From positions 1 through 18,854 of the forward strand of contig JAFGQM010000142.1 in NCBI GenBank assembly GCA_016935655.1: a DNA stretch of 18,854 nucleotides. Direction: 5' to 3'. The stretch is from Candidatus Altarchaeota archaeon. GTDB lineage: Archaea; Altiarchaeota; Altiarchaeia; JAFGQM01. The notes beneath the pieces were generated by a model. The model saw only the letters and a program-made list of their open reading frames with translations. It was not told where the DNA came from and made no database searches. A program made the position numbers and the translations under genes. Each line of letters starts with the position of its first letter. Within the stretch, counting starts at the first letter, position 1. Of the stretch, positions 1-7,860 are shown piece after piece.

Positions 1-176
1 AGGCAGTTCTCCGTCTCGCTCGCGCGCGGGCAGGTGGGTTCCGGGGGCGGGTTCAATGCATTCTTGACAGGCTCCTGGAGGAAGTGGATAGAGACGCTTA
101 CTATGGCCAAGGCTGCGAACAGTATGAGTACAAACTCTCCCTTGCCCTGGGCTCTATTGAACCTCTGATAGTCCAT
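1..176 (-). CDS. Partial class III signal-peptide (type IV pilin-like) protein
   Basis: Only the first 58 codons lie in the window; the 3' end runs off the left edge. Translation from the ATG at 176 gives a short polar start (MDYQRFNRA), then QGKGEFVLILFAALAIVSV, then a Pro/Cys-containing segment. A Gln followed four residues later by Glu at the start of a hydrophobic helix (Q10...E14) is the hallmark of archaeal class III (prepilin peptidase EppA-type) signal peptides, which predicts cleavage between A9 and Q10. Usually Gly precedes the cut; here it is Ala. The ATG directly follows the stop codon of the upstream 88-residue gene with no spacer, so the two are probably one transcript. The likely role is a pilin-like subunit in the membrane or a pseudopilus. 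An ordinary single-pass membrane protein is the alternative. Confidence 0.6.
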   Translation of the reverse strand, partial: MDYQRFNRAQGKGEFVLILFAALAIVSVSIHFLQEPVKNALNPPPEPTCPRASETENC

Positions 177-443
177 CTAGGTTTTGGGTTTATGAGTTCT
201 CTTGAGTAGCATGGTCCAATAGTCTATCTCACCGGAAACAGCACCCATCTTCCTGGCCAGCGTGCTGCCTTCCTCCCCTTCTATCATGTTCGCACTGAGT
301 CTGCAGAATTCTCCTCTGAGTTTGTCACGCTGTTCCCGGAGTTTGGTGAGCTCCTCCATAATCTTTAGTTCCCTAGGGCCTGATGTCTTTGGCCTCCTGA
401 CTATCTTGGCTGCAGGTTTCCTATCGGTCGGGCGTTTTGCCAT
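177..443 (-). CDS. Hypothetical basic coiled-coil protein, 88 residues
   Basis: I do not recognise a family. The protein starts with a basic, Pro-containing segment (about residues 1-25, many Lys/Arg) and continues with a helical heptad-like stretch (MEELTKLREQRDKLRGEF, about 29-46) and a second helical part ending in a basic tail. It has no signal peptide or membrane segment, so it should be cytoplasmic. Two adjacent ATGs exist at 446 and 443. The purine-rich GGAG ends only one base before the first but four bases before the second, so 443 is preferred. It lies 30 bases after ftr and abuts the pilin-like gene, suggesting a shared transcript. The basic N-terminus might bind nucleic acid or an acidic partner; that is a guess. 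Confidence 0.6.
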   Translation of the reverse strand: MAKRPTDRKPAAKIVRRPKTSGPRELKIMEELTKLREQRDKLRGEFCRLSANMIEGEEGSTLARKMGAVSGEIDYWTMLLKRTHKPKT

Positions 444-473
444 CATACTCCTTAGATTACCTTAAACATATGA

Positions 474-1367
474 TTATATTAAATCCTTGAGGTATACCCT
501 ATACTTTCCTAGCTTGCCCCCATAGTTGCCGGCGGATATCTTCTTTACACCATCCATCCCTTGCACAGCCATCATGCACGCGCGCATGGCATTCCTTACC
601 GACTCCGCATCCACCCCATCGATCACAATCTCGGGTATAGATTTTATACCTTCAGGCACTTTTGAATCTTGTATCTTGAGCTTGCAGGTAGGGCAGAACG
701 GGTGGTTGGTCGTGGGCCCTATCTCAGGGTACTTCGTCTCGACCTTGGAACCCGCGGAGCATATGTCGAACGAGGTTATGGCCCCGTCGACCCTCTCCAC
801 AGCCTCTACGGCCCTGTCACCAGCCTCAAGTGCAGAGTCCTGGTCCTCGCAGAAGAACCAGACATTACCACCCATGACCCCCTTCCCATAGCCCAATTTT
901 TTTTCAATCAAAAACTCGCCCATCATGAGGGGGATGTTTATCATCTCTCGTCCATACCTTCTTTCAAGCGTTTCATAACCGTCGCCGCAGTGGCCCACCT
1001 TGTCCATCATGTCGATTTTCTCGGATGAATTTGAAGCATCGAAAACAGACGTCGTGGGGACTACCAATATGCCCTGCCTTATCCTCTTGCCCAGTTCGTA
1101 CTCAAGCTTCCCGGGGGCGTTCTTGCCGTAATTAACCCAAAGCTGTATGATCGCGCCGATTCGGTCATCAGGCGTATCATCGGGGCCCACCCACTTCTCG
1201 ATGCCGCCCTCAGACTCCCCAAAGACCGTGCACGGCAGGGCTGTGGCAGCAATGGCGGCCCTCTTCAGCCGTTTCTCATCCTTAGCGGTCACAAGCAAGC
1301 GCGCATAAAGGCCGTCAAAGGCCTCACAGTATGTGTCCTCGACGGGGATATTCCCGATGGCCAGCAT
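474..1367 (-). CDS. ftr: Formylmethanofuran--tetrahydromethanopterin N-formyltransferase
   Basis: Ftr moves the formyl group between formylmethanofuran and N5 of tetrahydromethanopterin in the cytoplasm, the second step of CO2 reduction in methanogens or a late step in the oxidative direction. The 297-residue product has the usual family length. It is recognised from the N-terminal pattern [20 protein letters not shown], from [10 protein letters not shown] (about 102-111), from [15 protein letters not shown] followed by [11 protein letters not shown] (about 128-153), and from [25 protein letters not shown] ribosome-binding site (1373-1378) sits five bases before the ATG at 1367, fixing the start. 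It lies 38 bases downstream of trkH on the same strand. No other methanofuran-pathway gene is in the window, so the direction of flux and the lineage remain open. Confidence 0.93.
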   Translation of the reverse strand: MLAIGNIPVEDTYCEAFDGLYARLLVTAKDEKRLKRAAIAATALPCTVFGESEGGIEKWVGPDDTPDDRIGAIIQLWVNYGKNAPGKLEYELGKRIRQGILVVPTTSVFDASNSSEKIDMMDKVGHCGDGYETLERRYGREMINIPLMMGEFLIEKKLGYGKGVMGGNVWFFCEDQDSALEAGDRAVEAVERVDGAITSFDICSAGSKVETKYPEIGPTTNHPFCPTCKLKIQDSKVPEGIKSIPEIVIDGVDAESVRNAMRACMMAVQGMDGVKKISAGNYGGKLGKYRVYLKDLI

Positions 1368-1372
1368 CTCAC

Positions 1373-1378
1373 ATCACC
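1373..1378 (-). promoter_or_regulatory. Ribosome-binding site of ftr
   Basis: GGTGAT on the minus strand matches the archaeal anti-Shine-Dalgarno complement (AGGAGGTGAT) and lies five bases upstream of the ATG at 1367. Confidence 0.7.
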
Positions 1379-1405
1379 TAGAATTTAACAGTTATACGGT
1401 TAAAA

Positions 1406-2857
1406 TCACCTTCTGAAAAGAAAGGCCAAAAGTGCCAGTATCGGCCAGAATTCCAGCCTGCCCAAGAACATGACCACCATGAGGACCAGCTTTACGGGTG
1501 CCTCGAAGTATGCGGGGGGGACGGTAGTCAAGCCGGCATTCGCTTGAGCCAAAGTGGTAACAAAAAGGGAATCTACCGTGCCATAACCAAACGCTATGAG
1601 GAAACCAGAGGCTATGACTATGGAGGAGCCGTAGATGAACACGTAAAGGGCCACATCGGCCACCTCCTCTATGCCCACGGTCTTGCCCTCGAAGCTTCTC
1701 TTTATGACCGTCTCCTTGGGGGATATCTCCTTCCTTATCCTCCAATAGGCAGCCTTGAGGAGCAAGAGGAAACGCTCCACCTTTACCCCGCCAGAGGCGC
1801 TGCCCTGGGAGCCGCCGACAAAGCCTAGAACCAACAGTGTAGCCACTATGAAGTCCCCTGTATCCCTGAAGAAGTTCGTGTTCATCTGGAAACCGGCGCC
1901 AGTCATGGAGGAAACGGAGTCGAATGCATAGCTTCCTATCTCCTGCGGCCTATTGTTGGCAGCCAGATATAGGGATATGAGCAGAATCACAAACACCAAG
2001 ATGATGAAAAGGTATCTGGTCTCAAAATCCCGGACATAAAAAAGGATGTTCTTGGATTTGAAGACCCTGTAGTGGACAACGAAGCCTATAGAGCCCATAA
2101 GCATCAAGAAGACGAGGACCGAGTCCACCAGCCAGTAGGTATGGGGCAGCAGAGCCTGATAGTGCTGCAATCCCTCAGAGTAGGGCTCGCTGCCTGTCGT
2201 GGAGATGGCGCTCATGGAGTAGTTTACCGCATCGAACATGTTCACGCTCAGGAGTAGGAGGGAGATCACGCCGATGAGGGTTATAGCCATGTAAATCTTG
2301 AACATCTCCCTGGCGCTGTTGACCAGGTTGGGCATCAGGCGCTTATGCCCCTCGCCTAGGACTATCCGGGCCATCGACTCAGATTGCATGATCCCATAGA
2401 AGGCCACGGATATTATGCCAATCCCGCCCAGCCAGGCCTCAAGAGTCCTCCAGAACAACAAGCTCTTTGGTATGGCTTCAGGATGGGGGATTATGGACAA
2501 TCCTGTGGTCGTGATGGCTGCCGTTGACTCAAAACCCGCGTCCAGGGGGCCCATACCAAGCAGGACCATGAAGGGTATCGTCCCGACGGCGGCCGAGAGG
2601 AACCATGTGAGCGCTATAGTCAGAATGGCGTGCCTGGCGAATGGCTCGGCATGCTTCCGGAACACCCTCCTCATTATGTAACCAAGAGAGGATACAACCA
2701 TGAAGAAGAACAGGTAATAGTGCCATATGGGCTCCCCATATACTAAAGAGACCACCATGGGCGCCAGGAAGGCGAAGCCGAACCAGAACACGAGGTTGCC
2801 GGCATCGCTAAGTATGATCCTCGAATCAACCCTCTTTGACGGCCTGATGAACATCAT
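1406..2857 (-). CDS. trkH: TrkH-family potassium transporter subunit
   Basis: TrkH/KtrB proteins form the K+-translocating pore in the cell membrane, normally gated by a cytoplasmic TrkA/KtrA ring. The 483-residue product has the expected fourfold membrane-pore-membrane layout. Pore loops are visible as AAITTTGLS (about 113-121), SAISTTGS (216-223), SSMTGAG (316-322) and ANAGLTT (439-445), each with the filter Gly. The flexible gating loop GGSQGSASGGVKV (348-360) follows the third pore loop, and the C-terminus has the family signature GRLEFWPIL. The second filter has TTGS rather than TTGF. Two tandem ATGs occur at 2857 and 2854 with no ribosome-binding site, so the mRNA may be nearly leaderless. 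No trkA partner lies in the window. It is divergent from rpl40e across an 87-base gap. Confidence 0.9.
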   Translation of the reverse strand: MMFIRPSKRVDSRIILSDAGNLVFWFGFAFLAPMVVSLVYGEPIWHYYLFFFMVVSSLGYIMRRVFRKHAEPFARHAILTIALTWFLSAAVGTIPFMVLLGMGPLDAGFESTAAITTTGLSIIPHPEAIPKSLLFWRTLEAWLGGIGIISVAFYGIMQSESMARIVLGEGHKRLMPNLVNSAREMFKIYMAITLIGVISLLLLSVNMFDAVNYSMSAISTTGSEPYSEGLQHYQALLPHTYWLVDSVLVFLMLMGSIGFVVHYRVFKSKNILFYVRDFETRYLFIILVFVILLISLYLAANNRPQEIGSYAFDSVSSMTGAGFQMNTNFFRDTGDFIVATLLVLGFVGGSQGSASGGVKVERFLLLLKAAYWRIRKEISPKETVIKRSFEGKTVGIEEVADVALYVFIYGSSIVIASGFLIAFGYGTVDSLFVTTLAQANAGLTTVPPAYFEAPVKLVLMVVMFLGRLEFWPILALLAFLFRR

Positions 2858-2887
2858 CGTATGTTAATTTTTATTGCTTGCACGAGA

Positions 2888-2903
2888 AACATAATATAAT
2901 TGT
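2888..2903. promoter_or_regulatory. Divergent TATA element between trkH and rpl40e
   Basis: The AT-rich core ATAATATAAT (2891-2900) reads as a plausible archaeal TATA box on both strands. Starts about 25 bases away would fall near 2922 (plus, about 20 bases before the eL40 ATG) and near 2868 (minus, about 10 bases before the trkH ATG). The 87-base intergenic space leaves little room for separate promoters. Confidence 0.45.
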
Positions 2904-2908
2904 TCGGG

Positions 2909-2943
2909 CTAAAAAAAGCAAACAGTGAACTAAAAAAAGCAAA
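2909..2943 (+). repeat. 14-bp direct repeat just before rpl40e
   Basis: CTAAAAAAAGCAAA occurs at 2909-2922 and again at 2930-2943, offset by 21 bases (about two helical turns), ending one base before the eL40 ATG. It could be a protein-binding site or a feature of a translated leader; simple A-richness is the null explanation. Confidence 0.6.
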
Positions 2944-2944
2944 A

Positions 2945-3094
2945 ATGGCAAGGTTTGAAGAGGCTGAGATCAGGAACCTAAAAATGAAGATTTGCATGAA
3001 ATGCAACGCCAGGAACCCAATAAAGGCCACGCGGTGCAGGAAATGCAACAGCAAAGCCTTGCGGATGAAGAACAAGGAAACCAAGGGTAAGTAG
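2945..3094 (+). CDS. rpl40e: 50S ribosomal protein eL40 (L40e)
   Basis: A 49-residue basic protein of the large ribosomal subunit. Cysteines at 17, 20, 31 and 34 form the two CxxC knuckles (CMKC and CRKC) of the L40e zinc ribbon, with the family sequence CNARNP between them and a basic tail. Length and N-terminus ([11 protein letters not shown]) match archaeal L40e. An upstream in-frame TTG at 2900 would add 15 low-complexity residues and is not favoured. No strong Shine-Dalgarno sequence is present; only GTGA at 2925-2928 is nearby. The next gene begins 29 bases downstream on the same strand and may be cotranscribed. Confidence 0.93.
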   Translation: MARFEEAEIRNLKMKICMKCNARNPIKATRCRKCNSKALRMKNKETKGK

Positions 3095-3123
3095 ATCTCC
3101 CCAGGCCTGAGCAACAACCCGAA

Positions 3124-6100
3124 ATGGCTATCACAGACTCGGTTACGGATATTTGGCATGCCTTTGAAGACAGGTGCTGGAGCCTAGCCGACTTTTTGGA
3201 AGACAAGGGGATACCGATAGCCACTTTCTGCGAGGACAAGGGCATAAGCCCCGCGATACTTTTTACCGGCCTTGTAGTGCTCATACTCGTCCTGCTGCTG
3301 ATATTCGCCGGTGGAGCGGCAGCCCCGACAGGAACCCTCATCGTAAGGGCCCAGGACTCGTCCGGGAACCCGATAGGTTCCATATACGTGGAGATAAGTT
3401 CCGAAACGGGGATATCCAGGAATGTTATCACGGAGGCCAACGGCGAGGCTGTGTTCAAGGAGGTCCTCTACGGCAAGATAGGTATAACGTCCAAATCAGA
3501 GGCCTATTCCGGCAGCACGACAGTCCAGATGGACTCCACCACGAAATCGGTGAATCTGATAGTCAGGGAAGTGACCGCCGCCCTGGAGGTCGTCGTGTCG
3601 AGCCAGGAGGGCGGCTATGCCAAGACCGGCTCCGTGGAGGTAAGGACATTCCAGGGCGACAAGATCGTCGAGACAAAGCCGATCGACGGCTCGTCCAAGT
3701 ACACGTTCGACCTTACGGTGGGGAGTTATATGGTCAAGATACTCTCCAGGTCAGGGGGCGTCCTTGATACGAAAAGGGCGGACCTGACAGCTGACGGTGA
3801 GAGCGTAACCTTTACGATATCAGACGACGCAGCGAATACTGCCCAGGTCAGGATAGTCGCCAAGGACGAGGCCAACAACGCCGTTGTGGGCGCAAATATC
3901 ATATTATGGAACTTCAGGAGCGACTCGCCCATAGGGGAGGCACAAACTACTGACACAAGTGGCGAGGCCGTATTCCGGGACGTCGCTTTTGGCACCTCGG
4001 TCTATGTGACCACTTTTGTGCCCAACCAGGCCAGATACCAGCAGATAGACAAATACACGGGCAAGAACCTCTATAAGATAACGGTGGATGAGGCGCTGGA
4101 GACCATACCCATAACAATACCCCTAAACGGCGTTGTCAGGGTTACTGTCTGGGACAAGGACAGCTGGGGCTTCATAGAGGGTGCGACCGTGGTGCTAAAA
4201 GACAAGTCGGGCGCGACAGTAAGCGAGATGAAGACCACTGACAGAAACGGGGAGGTGAAATTCAGTGGGTTCGAGGAGAACGTGGAAGTATACCCTGTAA
4301 TCTCCAGCACTGGTTTCATAACGTATGAATCGCCCGAAGAGGCCAAGCCGATAAGGTATAATAGTGAAACGGTCTTCAGTGTGGAGCTGGTAAGGGACGG
4401 CTCCTTTGTACGGTCTGAGATACGGATAATGGTTGCAGACATCTATGAAGAACCGTTGGATGGAATCATGGCCATATTGTCAGACAGCTCATCAAATGTG
4501 TTCATAGATGCAATCATGGGGGGCAATATAACGTTTCCTGTGGACGCCAACAAGTTCTATGACGTGTCACTACATGGGGAGGGGCTGCTAAGGCAGCTAT
4601 TGGAGGGGATACCGGCCGGCACGCATTCGGTCCAGATGCAGGCATCAAACGACGCTAACGCGGGGGAGGTGGTAGTTTGCACCCATGTGATAATCAATGG
4701 CATGCTATCAGAATCGGCCGCGACTATCGAACTCCTTACGAGCAGCGGTACACTGGTGGATATGGGTGGCACAATAGGGGGCGATGACGGAGCTGACAAC
4801 TGCATAGTGTTCAAGGACATGCCAGTTGGATGGACTGTCTTTGCCAGGGCTTCCTCAACGGGCTATGAGCCCAAAGAGAGCGAGATAGCTAGTGTAACGG
4901 CAAAGAGGGAAGGCTTCACCAAGATAAACATCACCTTCAACCAGGAGGAGCTGCAGCCTAGCGGCCCGGCAGTGGGCAGCATCGAGGTATGCGTCAAGGA
5001 TAACAGGGACAACCCGGTCTCGAACGCTGAAGTCCTCCTATATGACGTGGATATGGACGTCCCCACATGGATAGGCGACTACAGGCTCACTACGGGCCCC
5101 GACGGATGCGTTGTATTCGGGAACATCCCGGCAGTCAAGACGGTCGCAGGACTCGGTGGAGACCCTGTGGAGGCTGTAGAAGTATACGCACTCGTATCAG
5201 CCAGCGGGTTCGCAACATACAACGGCAAGACGGAAGGGAATACTGTAGCCGTGCAGGCTGACAGGACCACCCCCCTGAACGTAAGACTCGGCGCCGGGGA
5301 GGAGATGTGTATATTCGTGGAAGGCCCGGAGGGTTCGATAGAGGGGGCAGACGTCTCACTTTGCGACGATGCAGCATGCACGAGCGCCATGCAAACATTG
5401 AAGACCCTTGGCGACGGCCATGTGGTCTTTAATGCAAACGTAAACCCGGTCTACGTCAGGGCCGTAGTAAACATCGATGAGCTCCAGAAGTCTAAGATCG
5501 TCACATTCAGCCTGGGAGAGGTTACCGATGGGCAATGCGGCAAGATAACATTTGAAGCGGTAGAGAAGATGCTCTCGGTCAGGTTGGACGGAATACCCTC
5601 GGACTTTATAATAGTGCCACCGATGACTTCATATGAGATAGAGTTCATACTTCTGTTGAACGACGAGCCTGTAACCGGAGGCTCGATGCCTACTGAATCG
5701 GAGAATATGGTTCTTGCAGAGGATGGGACCGAAATCCTGATCTCCTTAAACAACCTTGATTCCCAGATAATAAGGACTGTGGATGCCACAGAAGGCAGGT
5801 ATGCGATGCCCTTCGTGAGCCCTGAGGAGCAGGGCATATACCAAGGCATCCTGGAGGCCGGGATACCTGACTGCGACACCTGCCAGGGCGACCAGCAGAT
5901 AGTGACGGTAGAGGTATTCGTAGAGGATTTAGACGAGGATAATGTAGTTGATGAGATAGACATGTGCCCAAATACGCCATATGGCGTCCAGGTGGATTCT
6001 ACGGGCTGCCCTATAGCATCAGACAACGATACCGACGGCGTGCCGGACTACATGGATTATGACCCGCAGACGCAGCCAGGGGTCGTTGTAGATGAACTGG

Positions 6101-7860
6101 GAGTACCCGAGGGCGTACAGGACGTAGATGGAGATGACGTCCCCGATCCGGTGGATGCCTACCCCTACGACCCGCTAAGAAACCAGATGATGCCGTTCAT
6201 GGACATGGACGGGGACATGATACCGGACTACATGGACATGGCACCCTGGAATCCGCTAAGCGGCGGGGAACGCTCCATAATGGTGTGCGCAGTGGACGAG
6301 CAGAACAGCCCCGTCCACGAGGCGAGCATCATGCTGTACCAGCAGGGCCAGTACGGGACCAACTACGCTGGGAGTTATTATCCCTCGTATAGGAACTACC
6401 CCTACGGCAGTTATGCAGGGTACCCAAGCGGGACTGGATACGGAGCTTATCCAACGACTGGATCCGCCTATGGTGCTTATCCAAGCGGCGCGTACCCGAG
6501 CGGTACCTACACCGGTGGTTACCCAACGGGCGCATATCCAAGCACGTACACGGGCGGGTCAGCATATCCTTATTACGGGACGGGTTATCCGAGCGGATAT
6601 GGCACGCAAAACTGGGCGAATGTGCAAAGCACCGGCAACTGCAGGATGGTGCAGGTCTACGAAGACCTTGGCAGATACTCGCAGACCGACTTCCTATCCA
6701 GGTACTACATACGCATAACCGCAAGGGGTTATGAGGACTTCGACAGCAGGACTGCCAAGCAGGGGAGCATGCGCTACAACTACCAGACGAACAGCATGAT
6801 AAGAGTGGACGTAACCCTTAAAAAGACCAATGTGACTGATGCCCAGAAGCCCGGGGAGGGGACCATCCTGGATCCGAAGAAGATGGTGGAGCTGAAGGAG
6901 GATGAGGGCAGATGGAAGGAGACGCAAGTAGAGAAAAGCGGGATAGCCTTATATCCCGTAGTCAAAGAACCGGACAGGGAAGTCGGCCTGGATGTGCAGT
7001 TCTCGCTCAACACCGCCCCGACTGAAGAGCTCAATTACCTGATAACCTATGAGGCCTCAGGTAGCAAGTGCTACAGCATGGAGGTCACGGGGGACGGAAA
7101 AAAGGCTGAGAAGAACGTGCATTTCAGAAGCGGGCAGAGGGAGATCAGGGAATCCGTAACCCTATACTCGAACAAGGGCGACTGCTGGGCAAACAACGAC
7201 CCGGCATTGGAGGAGCCTTTTTATATCACCATAAGCGGTAAATTGCTGCAGATAGGCAATAGGGAGGTGGCCCAAAAGAACACTTTCAACCCGGTAAAGG
7301 TCAAGGTAGAGCCTGTCGTGGGGGCTATACAGGAGGTAAAAACCCTCCAGGACCTGTCAAAGCTCAGGGGCAGGATGACGCTTTCGCAGGGGGTCGTCAC
7401 AATAGGCAAGGTGCCCTATTGCATCGAGGAGAAGGGTAACACGGGCAAATCAAGGCTGTTCTCCGGAGTTACAACATTGAAGGAAGGCTCGGCTGCAGAG
7501 CAGAAGATAATCCTGGAGTTTAAGGAGATGGGCTCGCCCATACCGCAGGACCTGGAGAGCGCCATGAACCAGGTGACGGACTACATACTCAACAAGATAC
7601 GCAAAACGCCCATAGCCTGCAGGACTTACGTCAAGGTTTCTGATAAATACATGGGCTACGTGCAGGCCGGGCAGGACAACAAGTACAAGGAACTGGGCGT
7701 GATGAGCACCGGGAGGACTACATGCCCCGAGGTCACATTCAAGGTCAACGGCTTGGACCGCGAGGTCTGGGAGAAGCTCTTCTGCGAGGCCATAGAGAAG
7801 GGCAAGCCTGAGACCATACCATTGGACAAGGGTTATGAGATAAGGACAGGATTAGGATGA
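3124..7860 (+). CDS. Giant type II membrane surface protein with CarboxypepD-reg repeats, Ca-binding repeats and a Gly/Tyr tract
   Basis: The product has 1578 residues. Residues 1-44 lack signal-peptide character and repeat an EDKGI motif (26-30, 37-41). One hydrophobic helix (about 45-62) should anchor the protein with its large C-terminal part outside. About eight beta-sandwich units follow (roughly 71-148, 153-232, 240-333, 336-423, 432-505, 515-605, 618-722, 725-810), several with the CarboxypepD-reg/SpaA-like pattern 'V-x-D-x-x-G-x-P-[IV]-x-G-A ... T-x-x-x-G-E-[AV]-x-F'. A further domain (817-933) leads to four thrombospondin-type-3-like Asp-rich repeats (935-1043). Next comes a beta unit interrupted by a Gly/Tyr/Pro/Ser tract (1073-1160), then an unrecognised 340-residue C-terminal region with scattered Cys. 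The stop overlaps the next start (ATGA). It is probably a cell-surface stalk, adhesin or structural component. The exact role is unknown. Confidence 0.88.
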   Translation: MAITDSVTDIWHAFEDRCWSLADFLEDKGIPIATFCEDKGISPAILFTGLVVLILVLLLIFAGGAAAPTGTLIVRAQDSSGNPIGSIYVEISSETGISRNVITEANGEAVFKEVLYGKIGITSKSEAYSGSTTVQMDSTTKSVNLIVREVTAALEVVVSSQEGGYAKTGSVEVRTFQGDKIVETKPIDGSSKYTFDLTVGSYMVKILSRSGGVLDTKRADLTADGESVTFTISDDAANTAQVRIVAKDEANNAVVGANIILWNFRSDSPIGEAQTTDTSGEAVFRDVAFGTSVYVTTFVPNQARYQQIDKYTGKNLYKITVDEALETIPITIPLNGVVRVTVWDKDSWGFIEGATVVLKDKSGATVSEMKTTDRNGEVKFSGFEENVEVYPVISSTGFITYESPEEAKPIRYNSETVFSVELVRDGSFVRSEIRIMVADIYEEPLDGIMAILSDSSSNVFIDAIMGGNITFPVDANKFYDVSLHGEGLLRQLLEGIPAGTHSVQMQASNDANAGEVVVCTHVIINGMLSESAATIELLTSSGTLVDMGGTIGGDDGADNCIVFKDMPVGWTVFARASSTGYEPKESEIASVTAKREGFTKINITFNQEELQPSGPAVGSIEVCVKDNRDNPVSNAEVLLYDVDMDVPTWIGDYRLTTGPDGCVVFGNIPAVKTVAGLGGDPVEAVEVYALVSASGFATYNGKTEGNTVAVQADRTTPLNVRLGAGEEMCIFVEGPEGSIEGADVSLCDDAACTSAMQTLKTLGDGHVVFNANVNPVYVRAVVNIDELQKSKIVTFSLGEVTDGQCGKITFEAVEKMLSVRLDGIPSDFIIVPPMTSYEIEFILLLNDEPVTGGSMPTESENMVLAEDGTEILISLNNLDSQIIRTVDATEGRYAMPFVSPEEQGIYQGILEAGIPDCDTCQGDQQIVTVEVFVEDLDEDNVVDEIDMCPNTPYGVQVDSTGCPIASDNDTDGVPDYMDYDPQTQPGVVVDELGVPEGVQDVDGDDVPDPVDAYPYDPLRNQMMPFMDMDGDMIPDYMDMAPWNPLSGGERSIMVCAVDEQNSPVHEASIMLYQQGQYGTNYAGSYYPSYRNYPYGSYAGYPSGTGYGAYPTTGSAYGAYPSGAYPSGTYTGGYPTGAYPSTYTGGSAYPYYGTGYPSGYGTQNWANVQSTGNCRMVQVYEDLGRYSQTDFLSRYYIRITARGYEDFDSRTAKQGSMRYNYQTNSMIRVDVTLKKTNVTDAQKPGEGTILDPKKMVELKEDEGRWKETQVEKSGIALYPVVKEPDREVGLDVQFSLNTAPTEELNYLITYEASGSKCYSMEVTGDGKKAEKNVHFRSGQREIRESVTLYSNKGDCWANNDPALEEPFYITISGKLLQIGNREVAQKNTFNPVKVKVEPVVGAIQEVKTLQDLSKLRGRMTLSQGVVTIGKVPYCIEEKGNTGKSRLFSGVTTLKEGSAAEQKIILEFKEMGSPIPQDLESAMNQVTDYILNKIRKTPIACRTYVKVSDKYMGYVQAGQDNKYKELGVMSTGRTTCPEVTFKVNGLDREVWEKLFCEAIEKGKPETIPLDKGYEIRTGLG
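5926..6252 (+). repeat. Thrombospondin-type-3-like Ca-binding repeats inside the 1578-residue protein
   Basis: Four Asp-rich units are visible: DLDEDNVVDEIDMCPNT, DNDTDGVPDYMDYDP, DVDGDDVPDPVDAYPYD and DMDGDMIPDYMDMAPWN. Each has D-x-D-x-D-x-[VI]-x-D spacing typical of TSP3 calcium-binding loops. Such units usually act as rigid calcium-stiffened spacers between extracellular domains. One pair of cysteines (CPNT...GCP) sits in the first unit. Confidence 0.75.
6340..6603 (+). repeat. Gly/Tyr/Pro/Ser-rich low-complexity tract
   Basis: Residues 1073-1160 of the 1578-residue protein are built from short irregular units such as GAYPSG, GTGY, TGGYP and YPSTYTG. The tract sits between beta-strand-like sequence (SIMVCAVDEQNSPVHEASIML) and the continuation YYIRITARGYEDFDSRT. 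It therefore looks like a long loop inserted in one CarboxypepD-reg-like domain. Comparable Gly/Tyr tracts occur in two other proteins of this window. Confidence 0.85.

Noticed and set aside
2900..2944. TTG-initiated N-terminal extension of eL40
   Set aside because: It would add a Lys/Ala-rich segment absent from known L40e proteins and would begin at the predicted TATA element, upstream of the likely transcription start.
2970..3458. Minus-strand open frame overlapping rpl40e and the start of the giant gene
   Set aside because: It covers the unmistakable eL40 gene on the other strand and has no start signal or family features.
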